The position numbers and the translations under genes were made by a program. Below, in pieces: positions 54,762-64,000 of a stretch of 64,000 bases of DNA. How positions within the stretch are numbered: the first letter of the stretch is position 1; each line of letters opens with the position of its first letter. The DNA comes from Pseudoalteromonas viridis (GTDB lineage Bacteria > Pseudomonadota > Gammaproteobacteria > Enterobacterales > Alteromonadaceae). The notes below the pieces were generated by a model that was not told the origin of the DNA, ran no database searches, and was given only the letters and a program-made list of their open reading frames with translations. The stretch covers positions 434,001 through 498,000 of the forward strand of contig NZ_CP072425.1 of the NCBI RefSeq assembly GCF_017742995.1. Direction: 5' to 3'.

Positions 54762-55025
54762 TTAAAAGTTACCATCTTCGCCATTTTCTGCGCTGTCATT
54801 GCCCTGAGTATTTTGGAAATTTACAGCACGAGCAGGCACAACAGTCGAGATGGCGTGTTTATAAACCATTTGATTTACAGTGTTTTCAAGCAAGATCACG
54901 AACTGGTCAAAAGACTGGATCTTGCCTTGTAATTTGATACCGTTAACTAAAAAGATGGAAACGGGAATGCGCTCACGACGTAAGACATTCAAAAATGGGT
55001 CTTGTAACGATTGGCCTTTTGCCAT
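54762..55025 (-). CDS. hfq: Hfq, RNA chaperone
   Basis: 87 residues. Sm1 with the [20 protein letters not shown] segment, including the proximal-site Gln, and Sm2 [12 protein letters not shown]. The C-terminal tail is short and Asn/Asp/Glu-rich. The ATG at 55025 has AAGGAT upstream. It pairs small RNAs with mRNAs. Confidence 0.98.
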   Translation of the reverse strand: MAKGQSLQDPFLNVLRRERIPVSIFLVNGIKLQGKIQSFDQFVILLENTVNQMVYKHAISTVVPARAVNFQNTQGNDSAENGEDGNF

Positions 55026-55103
55026 GTTCTTATCCTTCGTTCTAGGTGTTATTATGTTGAGATAGTTGAGGTAATCTAAATAAAAAAATTTCCCCAACCT
55101 CTA

Positions 55104-56021
55104 TTAGCTTAGCGAACTTAATACACGTTGCAAGTTTTCTTGCTCGTCGGTTTCAAGCCAGGTGACATCTGGCCAACTACGTAACCAGGTTAATTGGCGC
55201 TTCGCTAACTGCCTGGTTGCTGCGATCCCCTTGAAGAGCATTTCTTCATAATCGCACTCACCAGCCAAATGCTCCCACATCTGCCGATATCCCACACAAC
55301 GAATGGAAGGCAAATCCGGATGCAAATCATTTCGCTGATATAAGGCCAAAACTTCGTTTTTAAAGCCCTGATCCAGCATTATTTTAAATCTTTTTTCTAT
55401 CCTTTCGTGCAGTATCTTACGATCCTGCGGGGCAATTGCAAACTGATGAAACTGATAAGGCAATGGCGCTTGTTTGGCTTTTTGCAATTCAGTCATGGTT
55501 TTACCCGTCAGACGATAGACTTCCAGTGCTCTGTTGATCCGCTGTGAATCGTTTTCACTGATTTTACTCGCCGCTTGCGGGTCAATCGCCATCAGCTGGG
55601 CATGCAATGCTGGCCAGCCCAGTGCTTTCGCTTCTTGTTCCAGCGTTTCGCGTACCTTTGGGCACGCCTCAGGCAAAGGCGATAAGCCCTCTATCAGGCC
55701 TTTAAAGTACATCATAGTACCGCCAACCAGCACCGGGACTTTGCCCTGGCGGTGTAAACGGTCAATACAGTCAATGGCATCTCGGCGAAAATCTGCAACA
55801 GAATAGCTTTCGGCCGGATCCAGTATGTCTATCAGGTGATGCGGGGCCAATGCCTGCTCAGCAGCATCAGGCTTGGCCGTGCCTATATCCATACCTTTAT
55901 AAACCAGTGCGGAGTCCACACTGATGATCTCACTGTTTAACTGTTGACAGAGCTCAATGGCCAACGCGGTTTTACCGGCGGCGGTTGGCCCCATCAAGGT
56001 AATAACGGGTTTTGCTTGCAC
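55104..56021 (-). CDS. miaA: MiaA, tRNA dimethylallyltransferase
   Basis: 305 residues. P-loop [27 protein letters not shown] and [11 protein letters not shown] are MiaA motifs. It adds dimethylallyl to A37 of tRNAs reading U-starting codons. The start is a GTG. Between mutL and hfq, as in other Gammaproteobacteria. Confidence 0.97.
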   Translation of the reverse strand: MQAKPVITLMGPTAAGKTALAIELCQQLNSEIISVDSALVYKGMDIGTAKPDAAEQALAPHHLIDILDPAESYSVADFRRDAIDCIDRLHRQGKVPVLVGGTMMYFKGLIEGLSPLPEACPKVRETLEQEAKALGWPALHAQLMAIDPQAASKISENDSQRINRALEVYRLTGKTMTELQKAKQAPLPYQFHQFAIAPQDRKILHERIEKRFKIMLDQGFKNEVLALYQRNDLHPDLPSIRCVGYRQMWEHLAGECDYEEMLFKGIAATRQLAKRQLTWLRSWPDVTWLETDEQENLQRVLSSLS

Positions 56022-56080
56022 ACTGTTTCTCTACTGCTGTTGGTGCTGTAACGCATCTAAGGTTACAGCAGGACAAGAAC

Positions 56081-57982
56081 TCATGATTCTTGCTGGGACA
56101 AGCTTAATAACTTGCTTTGATCTATTGTAACCGCTTTTGCTTCGATTTGAGCATAGCTTCTGGCATTTTTTATGATTTTTTCTACCACCGCAGCAAAGTG
56201 TTGCGAATTAAAATATCCCTCAGGCGTAGTGACTTGCAGCCAGTTTAGCCATGCAGCCAGGCTGGCTTCCTGTGCCAAACAGGCACTGAGCACTTTGTCC
56301 AGGCACTGCGGCACATCCAGACTATACAAACTCAGTGGTAGCTTTTTCACCATCACATATCGCTCATGGGCCACAATGGTGAAGCCCAGCAATGTCAGCC
56401 AGGATTCCTGCTGTACGACTGAGGCAATTTCATCGGCGCTCAAGTTAACCCGCACCGGCAATAGCAGTGCTTTGCCCTGCAAAGTGCCATCCTGCTCAAT
56501 CTGTGCCAGCCAGGTTTCAACCAGGCCATCCCGGCAATGTCCTAACTTGAGCTCTCCTGCCTGAGTAAACAACACAGCCCCGTGTGCAAGCGGTAAAAAA
56601 CGCGTGACTTCGGCCTGCTGCGGCTGCGCCTGATGCTCAAGCGCTGTACTTACCTGCGGTATATCCGCCGGCTGCGCCATGCCCTGATATAGCTCGTTGA
56701 CATTAACCTGCCGCGACTTAGCAGAGCCTGAACTGTTGCTGCTTTTGCCACCACTGCGATAACTGGAACTTGACCCACTCGCGCCAAACGCAGGCGCACA
56801 AACTGGGGTATAGGCGCTGTCCTGCACCGTATCATACTCACTTTGCAGCGGTGAACGATAAGCCTGGTGCTGACGCGCATCCTGTAGTGTGAACTGCTCA
56901 GACACAGGCTCTGCCATTGGCGCTGCAGCTGGCCCTGATTGAGCGCTGCTATGCGCGACGTCACTGGTGCCTGAGTCGGATAAAGGCAACTCGGGTCGCT
57001 CACTGAGGACCACTTGTTTAACGGCCTGCACGATGAAGTCGTGGATCAGCCGCGCCTGATGAAAACGCACTTCATGCTTGGCAGGATGCACATTGACATC
57101 AACCTGGGTGGGGTCGAGCTCGAGGTAGATAACAAACCCGGGCGTATCAACCGCGCCAGCGGTTTCTTCAAATGCCTGGCGAATCGCATGCAGGATTAAT
57201 TTGTCTCGCATCATTCGCCCGTTCACATATGTGTACTGCGTCTGATTGCTGCACCCTACCGGCAACACCCAGCCATACAACTTCAGGCCATCATGGCCGG
57301 ATTCAACAAAGCTGGCCTGTTGCGCAAACACTTTACCGGCCACCTGTGCCACCCGCTCCACACTGTATGGATCGGGTCGGGCGCGAAACTGTCGGATCAC
57401 TTTTTGGTTATGAGTGAGCGTCAGTGCCAGGTCAAAACGGCTCAACGCAATGCGTTTGATCAACTCATCAATATGACTGAATTCGGTTTTCTCGGTACGT
57501 AAAAACTTACGTCTCGCCGGGGTGTTAAAGAAGAGGTCTTTAACTTCTATGGTGGTGCCATCGGGGTGTGCGGTTGGCTGGATCTGAACCGTCATATCAC
57601 GCCCTTCGGCAAACGCCTGCCAGGCGGTTTCCTGATCGGCTGGCTTAGAGCTTAATGTCAGTCTGGATACAGAACTGATCGACGCCAGCGCTTCTCCGCG
57701 AAAGCCCAGCGATGAAATACATTCCAGGTCATCGAGTGTTTTCAGCTTGCTGGTTGCATGGCGGGACAACGCCAAAGTCAGCTCATCTTTGACGATGCCC
57801 GCACCATTGTCCCGGATCCGGATCAGCTTATGGCCACCCCGCTCTATGTCTATCTGAATGCGTGTTGCCCCGGCATCAATGCTGTTTTCAACCAGCTCCT
57901 TCACCACGGAAGCGGGCCGCTCGACCACTTCTCCCGCAGCTATTTGGTTGGCCAGTCTGGCTGGTAAAATTTCAATGCTCAC
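56081..57982 (-). CDS. mutL: MutL, mismatch repair ATPase
   Basis: 633 residues. GHKL ATPase motifs: [12 protein letters not shown] (catalytic Glu), IRDNGAGI and [15 protein letters not shown] Ser/Pro/Gln-rich linker (about 330-440) leads to a C-terminal dimerisation domain without a nuclease motif, fitting the MutH-using type. The start is GTG. It lies 3 bases after amiB. Confidence 0.97.
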   Translation of the reverse strand: MSIEILPARLANQIAAGEVVERPASVVKELVENSIDAGATRIQIDIERGGHKLIRIRDNGAGIVKDELTLALSRHATSKLKTLDDLECISSLGFRGEALASISSVSRLTLSSKPADQETAWQAFAEGRDMTVQIQPTAHPDGTTIEVKDLFFNTPARRKFLRTEKTEFSHIDELIKRIALSRFDLALTLTHNQKVIRQFRARPDPYSVERVAQVAGKVFAQQASFVESGHDGLKLYGWVLPVGCSNQTQYTYVNGRMMRDKLILHAIRQAFEETAGAVDTPGFVIYLELDPTQVDVNVHPAKHEVRFHQARLIHDFIVQAVKQVVLSERPELPLSDSGTSDVAHSSAQSGPAAAPMAEPVSEQFTLQDARQHQAYRSPLQSEYDTVQDSAYTPVCAPAFGASGSSSSYRSGGKSSNSSGSAKSRQVNVNELYQGMAQPADIPQVSTALEHQAQPQQAEVTRFLPLAHGAVLFTQAGELKLGHCRDGLVETWLAQIEQDGTLQGKALLLPVRVNLSADEIASVVQQESWLTLLGFTIVAHERYVMVKKLPLSLYSLDVPQCLDKVLSACLAQEASLAAWLNWLQVTTPEGYFNSQHFAAVVEKIIKNARSYAQIEAKAVTIDQSKLLSLSQQES

Positions 57983-57985
57983 GGT

Positions 57986-59332
57986 CTAGGCCTTAGGAAT
58001 AGTCAGCACCTGACCAATATACAAAGTATTTTTAGTCAAGCGGTTGGCCTTTTTCAGCGCCGACACTGTGGTGCCATAACGCGCGGCCAGGACACTCAAA
58101 GACTCGCCCCGCTGCACTTTATGACGCACCGGTTTGTTGTTTTTCAGGCTCGCAAACAAGGTATTATCTGGCGGATTTTGCTGATAGTAACGCTTGATTG
58201 ACTTAAAAATGGCGTTCGCCAGACGCTGCTGGTGATAACTGGTTTTCAGCTGTTTTTCTTCCTGAGGGTTAGAAATAAACCCGGTTTCAACCAAAATAGA
58301 CGGAATATCCGGTGACTTCAGCACCCCAAAGTTGGCCGCCTGAGGGCGTTTTTTATGCAACTTAGTGACTTTTTTCAGCTCACTCACCACTTCTTCCGCC
58401 ACTTTAAAGCCGGTTTTCATCGAGTGGTCCATCGACATATCCAGCAAGGCTTTGGCCAGGTATTTTTCGTTCGCCGTATCTTTAATGACGTCCGCCGCAC
58501 CACCCAGTAACTGAGAGTGCTTTTCTTTGTCTTCCAGCCATTTACCGACTTCGGAATTAGCACGGCGTAATGACAAGATCCAAACCGAGGCACCGCGAGG
58601 TTCCGGACGCGAAAAAGCATCGGCGTGGATAGACACAAAGAAATCAGCCTGACGCTCCCTGGCTCGCGCGGTACGGGTGTTAAGCTTGATGTAGTAATCA
58701 CCGGTGCGGGTCAGGCGAGCCTGCATGCCCGGCTCTTTATCTATTAAGCGCGCAAGTCGTTTAGCAATGGGCAGTGTGATGTTCTTTTCATAGGTTCCGG
58801 AGGGCCCGATTGAACCAGGGTCTTCCCCACCGTGGCCGGCATCAATGGCAATGATAATGTCTCTGTCTTTTACCAGCTCGCGCTTTTTGCTTTGTTTAGA
58901 TTTACTGGCATAGAGGCTTTTTTGCTGCCCGTACAGGTCGACCACCAGGCGGTCTTTGTATGGTCCGGTTGGCGCGAGCGCAAAGATCACCGGTTTAGCG
59001 GTGCGGCTCAGCTCCATCACCACCCGGGTGCTGTTGCGGCTTTTGGCCTGACTGTAACGCAGTTTTTCGACAATTTTATGCTCTTTAGGCAAGCTCGGGA
59101 GCTGCTTAAGCTTGCTGGTATTTTCCAGGTCGATCACCAGTCGCAGCGGGTTTTTCAGCATAAAATAGCTGTATTCGGGTTTTTCTGACAGGTCAAACAC
59201 CACGCGTGTGCTTTCTGGTGAAGGCCAGACACGCACACCGTTGATTTTGTTTTTTGCCTGCGCTGCGCTGGCGAGCAATAACGCGCTCAGCGCAAACAGG
59301 GTAAAGCTAATTTTTATTATCGCACTACGCAT
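57986..59332 (-). CDS. amiB: AmiB/AmiC-type N-acetylmuramoyl-L-alanine amidase with LysM
   Basis: 448 residues: a signal peptide, an AMIN domain ([20 protein letters not shown]), an Amidase_3 zinc domain ([13 protein letters not shown], with the metal His and Glu; [15 protein letters not shown]) and a C-terminal LysM repeat ([19 protein letters not shown]). It cuts septal peptidoglycan during division. It overlaps tsaE by 8 bases. Confidence 0.95.
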   Translation of the reverse strand: MRSAIIKISFTLFALSALLLASAAQAKNKINGVRVWPSPESTRVVFDLSEKPEYSYFMLKNPLRLVIDLENTSKLKQLPSLPKEHKIVEKLRYSQAKSRNSTRVVMELSRTAKPVIFALAPTGPYKDRLVVDLYGQQKSLYASKSKQSKKRELVKDRDIIIAIDAGHGGEDPGSIGPSGTYEKNITLPIAKRLARLIDKEPGMQARLTRTGDYYIKLNTRTARARERQADFFVSIHADAFSRPEPRGASVWILSLRRANSEVGKWLEDKEKHSQLLGGAADVIKDTANEKYLAKALLDMSMDHSMKTGFKVAEEVVSELKKVTKLHKKRPQAANFGVLKSPDIPSILVETGFISNPQEEKQLKTSYHQQRLANAIFKSIKRYYQQNPPDNTLFASLKNNKPVRHKVQRGESLSVLAARYGTTVSALKKANRLTKNTLYIGQVLTIPKA

Positions 59333-59801
59333 ATCGACTTATAGCTTGAGCAAGCTGCCTTCCTCGTTCTGTGTGTGGCCTTAATACGGCGCGGCGCCCT
59401 TCGCCATGATAAGCCAGGTCAATGTCCATATCTGCCGTTGGGATCACGCCTGCGCCCTTTTCTGGCCATTCAACAATACAAACGGCATGCGGCGCAAAAT
59501 AATCCCGGATCCCCATAAATTCCAGCTCTTCCGGGTCACCCAGGCGATACAAATCAAAATGATAAATACAGACCTCACCCAGCTCATAAGGTTCAACTAA
59601 GGTATAGGTCGGGCTTTTAACATTCCCCTGATGACCCAGCCCCTGAACGATACCGCGTGTCAGTGTCGTTTTACCGGCGCCTAAATCACCATGCAAATAA
59701 AATACCGCACCTGAATCAATTAACTTAGCCAGCTGGCTTCCCAGGGCAATCGTTGCGGCTTCGTCAGCCAGATCAATTTCTAATGTCGTATCGACACTCA
59801 T
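59325..59801 (-). CDS. tsaE: TsaE, ATPase for tRNA t6A37 synthesis
   Basis: 158 residues. P-loop [14 protein letters not shown] and the [18 protein letters not shown] segment are TsaE signatures. Works with TsaB, TsaC and TsaD in threonylcarbamoyladenosine synthesis. It overlaps the nnr stop by 4 bases. Confidence 0.96.
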   Translation of the reverse strand: MSVDTTLEIDLADEAATIALGSQLAKLIDSGAVFYLHGDLGAGKTTLTRGIVQGLGHQGNVKSPTYTLVEPYELGEVCIYHFDLYRLGDPEELEFMGIRDYFAPHAVCIVEWPEKGAGVIPTADMDIDLAYHGEGRRAVLRPHTERGRQLAQAISRYA

Positions 59802-61291
59802 CCGATAATACCTCTAATATGGACAAATAAATCACTTGCCAGCAACCCATGTGCGCCGTCATGTGCCGCTTTTTCGGCCGCAAGACCATGAATATACACC
59901 GCTAACATAGCCGCATCAAATTTACTCAAGCCCTGCGCAAGCAAAGCAGCAATTATACCAGATAATACATCGCCCATCCCAGCGCTGGCCATGGCTGCAC
60001 ACCCCGAGCGATTGATATTTAAGCGCTGCGCTTGCTGAACCAAAGTACCGGGCCCTTTGAGCACCACACATGCCTGATAGTATTGCGCAAGCGCATTGCT
60101 CATACCGAAGCGGTTGCTGGTTTCAGGGCCCGTTTCAATGCCCGCGCACAGGCGCTGTGCTTCTCCCCAATGCGGGGTCAAAACGGCATTTTGCCACTGC
60201 CCGGGTTGTCCTGCCAGTAAATTCAGTCCGTCAGCGTCGACCACCACGCTCTGAGTGCACTGGCGCACTGCATCAAACAAAGCGCGTGCCCACGGTGACT
60301 GGCCCAACCCCGGACCAATCACCAGGGTGTCGGCTTTTTCCAGCAGCGGTTGCAGCGCATCGGCGTTGGCAACGCCGTGTACCATCAGCTCATAGCGCCC
60401 CTGCAATACCATAGCCTGATTATCCGGGTGTGTTGCCACACTGACCAGCCCTGCGCCAGCCCGTAAACAGGCTTCGCCAGCCAGGCGTATTGCCCCGGCC
60501 ATCCCCGGCCCCCCGCCAATTAACAGCACATGGCCACAGCGGTTTTTATAGGCATCCGCAGCGCGCACGGGGCGCTTTGCCAGTAAAGCCTCCCCTGATA
60601 AATAGTGACTGGAAGCAGACACCAACTGTGCAAACTCCTGGCCAATGCCCAGCTCGGCCAGATACACTTGCCCGGCATGCTGTTTGGCAGAGCCGCTTAG
60701 CAGCCCCTGCTTTAACGCGATAAAGGTCATAGTGACATCGGCAACAAAGGCATCCCGGGCCACTTCGCTGGTCGAGCCATTCACGCCACTGGGGATATCC
60801 ACGGCAAGCCGGTGCGCCGAATACGATGCAAGTTGGCGAAACACCTCAGCAACCTTATCTGGCAACTGACCACGAAAACCGCTGCCGAATACCGCATCGA
60901 CAATTAAAGCCGGTGTGCTTTGCATCTGCACAGCGTTTGATATGACTCCCCCACCGTCGAGATAGATCTGAAAGGCCTGCTGCGCATCCCCTTGCAACTG
61001 ACTCGGGTCGAACAAAGCGAGCACCTCAACGGCCATGCCCGCCTGATGGCACAAATGCGCCAGTACATAGCCATCGCCGCCGTTATTCCCCTTTCCGGAC
61101 AGGATCAAAATGGGGCCGCTGAGCGACAAACGACTGACATAATCAAACAAAGCGGCGCCGGCGCGCTGCATCAGCGCGCTTAAGGTCGACCCGGCGAGGC
61201 GCGCGGCCTCGGCTTCATTCGACTGTACCGCTTGGGCCGTATAGGCAACTTGTGGTAAATTAGTCAGGTATTTTGCTTGTGATATAGACAT
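59798..61291 (-). CDS. nnr: Nnr, bifunctional NAD(P)HX epimerase/dehydratase (YjeF)
   Basis: 497 residues. N-terminal YjeF_N epimerase domain ([39 protein letters not shown]) and C-terminal ADP-dependent dehydratase of the ribokinase-like fold ([33 protein letters not shown]). It repairs hydrated NAD(P)H. The ATG at 61291 is the family start; a long upstream in-frame extension is spurious. First gene of the tsaE-amiB-mutL operon, divergent from queG with only 3 bases between starts. Confidence 0.95.
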   Translation of the reverse strand: MSISQAKYLTNLPQVAYTAQAVQSNEAEAARLAGSTLSALMQRAGAALFDYVSRLSLSGPILILSGKGNNGGDGYVLAHLCHQAGMAVEVLALFDPSQLQGDAQQAFQIYLDGGGVISNAVQMQSTPALIVDAVFGSGFRGQLPDKVAEVFRQLASYSAHRLAVDIPSGVNGSTSEVARDAFVADVTMTFIALKQGLLSGSAKQHAGQVYLAELGIGQEFAQLVSASSHYLSGEALLAKRPVRAADAYKNRCGHVLLIGGGPGMAGAIRLAGEACLRAGAGLVSVATHPDNQAMVLQGRYELMVHGVANADALQPLLEKADTLVIGPGLGQSPWARALFDAVRQCTQSVVVDADGLNLLAGQPGQWQNAVLTPHWGEAQRLCAGIETGPETSNRFGMSNALAQYYQACVVLKGPGTLVQQAQRLNINRSGCAAMASAGMGDVLSGIIAALLAQGLSKFDAAMLAVYIHGLAAEKAAHDGAHGLLASDLFVHIRGIIG

Positions 61292-61294
61292 GCC

Positions 61295-62443
61295 GTGACG
61301 ACCACTACTCATTCTTCTGTTGATATTAACTATACTGAACTTGCGCAAAAAATTAAGCTTTGGGGCAAAGAACTTGGCTTTGCCGAGGTTGGCATTACCG
61401 ACATAGACCTGAGCGAACACGAAGCGCAACTGCAGCGCTGGCTCGATAATGGCTATCACGGCGAGATGGAATACATGGCGGCACATGGTATGAAGCGTGC
61501 CCGTCCAGCCGAGCTGGTGCCTGGGACACAACGGGTGATCTCAGTCAAAATGAACTATCTGCCACCCGATGCAAGTTTCGCCCGGGCGCTCAAAAGCAAG
61601 CAAACCGCCTATATCAGCCGTTATGCACTGGGGCGCGACTATCACAAAGTGATCCGTAACCGTTTAAAAAAACTCGGACAGCGCATCGAGCAGGAAGTCG
61701 GCCAGTTTGGTTTTCGTCCTTTCGTTGACTCAGCCCCCGTGCTGGAGCGTCAGCTCGCCGAAAAAGCCGGGTTAGGCTGGCGCGGTAAAAACAGTCTGCT
61801 GATCCACAAACAAGCTGGCTCCTGGTTTTTTCTGGGTGAGTTGTTTGTCGACCTGCCCCTGCCGGTTGATAACAACCCCCAGGAGGAAGGCTGTGGCAAG
61901 TGTAACGCCTGTATGACTTTGTGTCCGACGGGGGCGATTGTGGAACCATACGTGGTTGATGCCCGCAAATGCATTTCTTATCTGACCATCGAATTACAGG
62001 GCCCGATCCCCGAGCAGTATCGCCCATTGCTTGGCAATCGAGTCTATGGTTGCGACGACTGCCAACTGGTGTGCCCCTGGAATCGCTATGGTCAGCTTAC
62101 CGATGAGCAGGATTTTCACCCCCGCAAACAGCTCAAAGATCAGGAGCTGTTAACCTTATTTCTGTGGGATGAAGAAACCTTTTTAAAACATACCGAAGGC
62201 AGCCCCATTAGGCGTATTGGCCACGAGCGATGGCTGCGTAATCTGGCCGTTGGCTTGGGCAATGCGCAGCCCGATACGCAGATCATCGAAGCGCTGGAGT
62301 CACGCCTTGCATCTGCATCTGAGCTGGTCAGGGAGCATATTAATTGGGCACTGACGCAGCAGCGTAGCAAACAAGCCCAGCAAGAACGTAAACAGGCGCG
62401 GCTGATCCGAATCATCGAAAAAGGCCTGCCACGGGATGCCTGA
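61295..62443 (+). CDS. queG: QueG, epoxyqueuosine reductase
   Basis: 382 residues. The N-terminal cobalamin-binding part (FVDSAPVLERQLAEKAGLGW) is followed by two 4Fe-4S motifs, CGKCNACMTLCPTGAIV and CDDCQLVCPWN. It performs the last step of queuosine synthesis in tRNA. The start is a GTG at 61295; the conserved region begins 13 residues later. Confidence 0.96.
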   Translation: MTTTTHSSVDINYTELAQKIKLWGKELGFAEVGITDIDLSEHEAQLQRWLDNGYHGEMEYMAAHGMKRARPAELVPGTQRVISVKMNYLPPDASFARALKSKQTAYISRYALGRDYHKVIRNRLKKLGQRIEQEVGQFGFRPFVDSAPVLERQLAEKAGLGWRGKNSLLIHKQAGSWFFLGELFVDLPLPVDNNPQEEGCGKCNACMTLCPTGAIVEPYVVDARKCISYLTIELQGPIPEQYRPLLGNRVYGCDDCQLVCPWNRYGQLTDEQDFHPRKQLKDQELLTLFLWDEETFLKHTEGSPIRRIGHERWLRNLAVGLGNAQPDTQIIEALESRLASASELVREHINWALTQQRSKQAQQERKQARLIRIIEKGLPRDA

Positions 62444-62498
62444 ACTCGCTCTGGCACTCCCCTTGCCAGCACCTTGGTGGTGCTAACACAGCATTATA

Positions 62499-63638
62499 TC
62501 AGGATGGCTTTTCCGCGCAGCTCAACAACGACAGGTCACTTTCAATTTCACTAAAGGCCTCACGAACCTGCATGATTGCCTCTTCCCGGGCAATAGAACT
62601 TTGGATCGCTTCATCTATGTGCTGATAAATAAACACTTCCTGATCTTCATCCAATCCCATGGTGGGGATCCGCTGCTCAAACACCTCCTGAAGATTGCGA
62701 AAAATCGACTCATTCTGGCTGCGGTTATTATTCAGCAGCGACAGTAATCCGGTGAACTTACTGTGGATCATGGTAATGGCTTCATTCAGTTCTGCCTGCT
62801 GGCAGACAAGTTGTTTGCGCGTCAGGATCGCCAATAATTGTTGCTCGGTCACACTGGCAATAAAACAGATATGATCTCTGAGCCGGCCATGCTTGTCGGC
62901 ATCCTCTGAGGGCATATTCAAAATCAGCACACTGACCAGGTTGTAATTGACCAAAATGCGACTGGTAAACTCATGCAAGCGGCCTTTGGCGCGCAAAATT
63001 TCAAATAGTTCCAGTACAATGGGAGAGCACAATCCAGCAGTGGCAAAGTGGTGACGCTGCTCGTCCACCCGAAACTCAATATTGCAACTTAACCCTAAGT
63101 TATTGAGGCACTGGATCAAGGCCTTGGCCAGCGCCTGAATGTCATCAATCACACCTATCTGCTCGATGTAATTAACGATAAAACCCATTTCACTGCTGGT
63201 CGCCATGGCATTAAACGCCGTGGAGGTTGCATCTTCTACCTGCTGCTCCAAAATATCACGCTCCAGCAACATTTGCCCTAAGTTGAGCAGTTTCGATTTC
63301 AGTTCATTGTGACCGAAGGGTTTAACGATATAATCCTCGGCGCCCACCGCATAACCTTCCATGCGCTCTTCAACTGAGCCCCGCGCCGACACAAACATCA
63401 CTATGATGTCCTGAGTCGCCAGGTTTGACTTAATTTTTTTACACACCTCATAGCCATTCATTTTTGGCATGCTGACATCCAGCAACACAACCTGAGGTGC
63501 AAACTCCTCAATGACATCCAGGCATTGTTGCCCACTGGTCACTGTCAACAGGTCAAAGTCCAGGTCTTCGAGGATCTCTTCAATGATCTCGAGGTTGAAA
63601 GGTTCATCATCCACTGCCAGGATTCGCTGCAATGCCAT
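62499..63638 (-). CDS. response regulator with unrecognised C-terminal domain
   Basis: 379 residues. REC domain: acidic pocket AVDDEPFN, phospho-Asp in VVLLDVSMPKMNG, Thr/Ser in MFVSARG and Lys in IVKPFG. The ~250-residue C-terminus has no HTH or GGDEF; it contains helices and a GAF-like stretch (NIEFRVDEQRHHFATAGL). Output unknown. The ATG at 63638 has AAAGGAAC upstream. It follows a histidine kinase gene on the same strand. Confidence 0.82.
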   Translation of the reverse strand: MALQRILAVDDEPFNLEIIEEILEDLDFDLLTVTSGQQCLDVIEEFAPQVVLLDVSMPKMNGYEVCKKIKSNLATQDIIVMFVSARGSVEERMEGYAVGAEDYIVKPFGHNELKSKLLNLGQMLLERDILEQQVEDATSTAFNAMATSSEMGFIVNYIEQIGVIDDIQALAKALIQCLNNLGLSCNIEFRVDEQRHHFATAGLCSPIVLELFEILRAKGRLHEFTSRILVNYNLVSVLILNMPSEDADKHGRLRDHICFIASVTEQQLLAILTRKQLVCQQAELNEAITMIHSKFTGLLSLLNNNRSQNESIFRNLQEVFEQRIPTMGLDEDQEVFIYQHIDEAIQSSIAREEAIMQVREAFSEIESDLSLLSCAEKPS

Positions 63639-63749
63639 AACACAGTTCCTTTTCCGTTGCCAAAGCGTCGTCATCTGCCTGCCTGCAATATCGCTGTGAG
63701 GCCTGCAATGACACCTTCTTTTAGTTATAGACAGAGATCCACAATGGCG

Positions 63750-64000
63750 CTAGTGCTCGGCCTGAATTGGCAATTCAATGTGAATGCAGGCGCCCTGATC
63801 CGGATTATTTTCAGCATAAATACAGCCTTTGTGCAGCAACACAAACTCCTTGCAAATAGCCAGACCCAGTCCGGTGCCACCGGCACCACTGTTGGTTTTG
63901 CTGCTCTGGGCAAACTTATCAAATATGTGCTCCAGCTCATCCTCTGGTATGCCAACCCCTTTGTCGCACACCAGGATATGCACATACCCGGCTTTGGGTG
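63750..64000 (-). CDS. sensor histidine kinase, C-terminal end (partial)
   Basis: The last 83 codons of a kinase that continues beyond the right edge. VCDKGVGIPEDELEHIFDKF is the G1/F box and GGTGLGLAICKEF the G2 box of HATPase domains. It lies about 110 bases upstream of the response regulator, its likely partner. Confidence 0.9.
   Translation of the reverse strand, partial: PKAGYVHILVCDKGVGIPEDELEHIFDKFAQSSKTNSGAGGTGLGLAICKEFVLLHKGCIYAENNPDQGACIHIELPIQAEH

Noticed and set aside
61291..61295. Start codons of nnr and queG only 3 bases apart, apparently leaving no promoter space
   Set aside because: The divergent, tightly packed yjeF/queG arrangement is also seen in E. coli, so this is conserved rather than a start-site error.

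Overview
The window looks like a gammaproteobacterial chromosome of the Alteromonadales, most likely a Pseudoalteromonas with higher G+C than most (P. rubra-like). This is inferred from the protein families and their order: an nnr-tsaE-amiB-mutL-miaA-hfq-hflX-hflK-hflC cluster, the sodium-motor protein MotX next to purA, and iscRSUA-hscBA-fdx without iscX. A small KLxLNKK...VAGG peptide also fits. No 16S gene is present, so the genus is an inference.

Bases 1 to about 15.5 kb are the int-proximal part of an SXT/R391-family integrative conjugative element (ICE). The recognisable backbone is rumA-rumB (SOS mutagenesis polymerase, LexA box upstream), mobI with the adjacent oriT region, srpM-srpR (partition), int (413-residue tyrosine recombinase) and a convergent xis. 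Two cargo blocks interrupt it. At the left edge is an operon of a ribbon-helix-helix regulator, a DUF499 ATPase and a truncated DUF3780-like protein, part of a known anti-phage-associated gene set. Between rumB and mobI sits a two-gene AAA ATPase plus subtilisin-like protease module of the IetAS (Gao_Iet) defence type. It is flanked by a second, diverged copy of the mobI 3' end, which records how the module was acquired.

From 14.9 to 20.2 kb lies an ICE-end or junction region with two imperfect ~118-bp direct repeats and TTTGTACAC-type motifs. It is followed by an RND efflux pump whose membrane fusion partner is broken by a single extra base in a homopolymer, and by an unrecognised small ORF. 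prfC, the usual SXT target, is not visible here, so the exact ICE end is unresolved.

From 20.4 to 30.4 kb the chromosome carries a type II thioesterase, zntB, tRNA-Arg(CCG), a probable thiamine salvage operon (YkoF-like, PnuT-like, kinase), a GH109 glycosidase with an N-acetylhexosamine 1-kinase-like protein and a nucleotidyltransferase, and an aldehyde dehydrogenase. From 30.4 to 37.9 kb are the Fe-S assembly operon, with duplicated IscR-controlled promoters, then trmJ and suhB. From 37.9 to 46 kb are an enolase-superfamily dehydratase/aldolase pair, cytochrome c, a DUF2058 protein, an MFS exporter, a 95-bp tandem duplication across two convergent gene ends, tRNA-Ala(TGC) and proBA. From 46 to 64 kb are an orphan Gly-Gly leader peptide gene, a CPA1 antiporter, motX, purA, the hfq supercluster, queG and a two-component pair cut by the window end.
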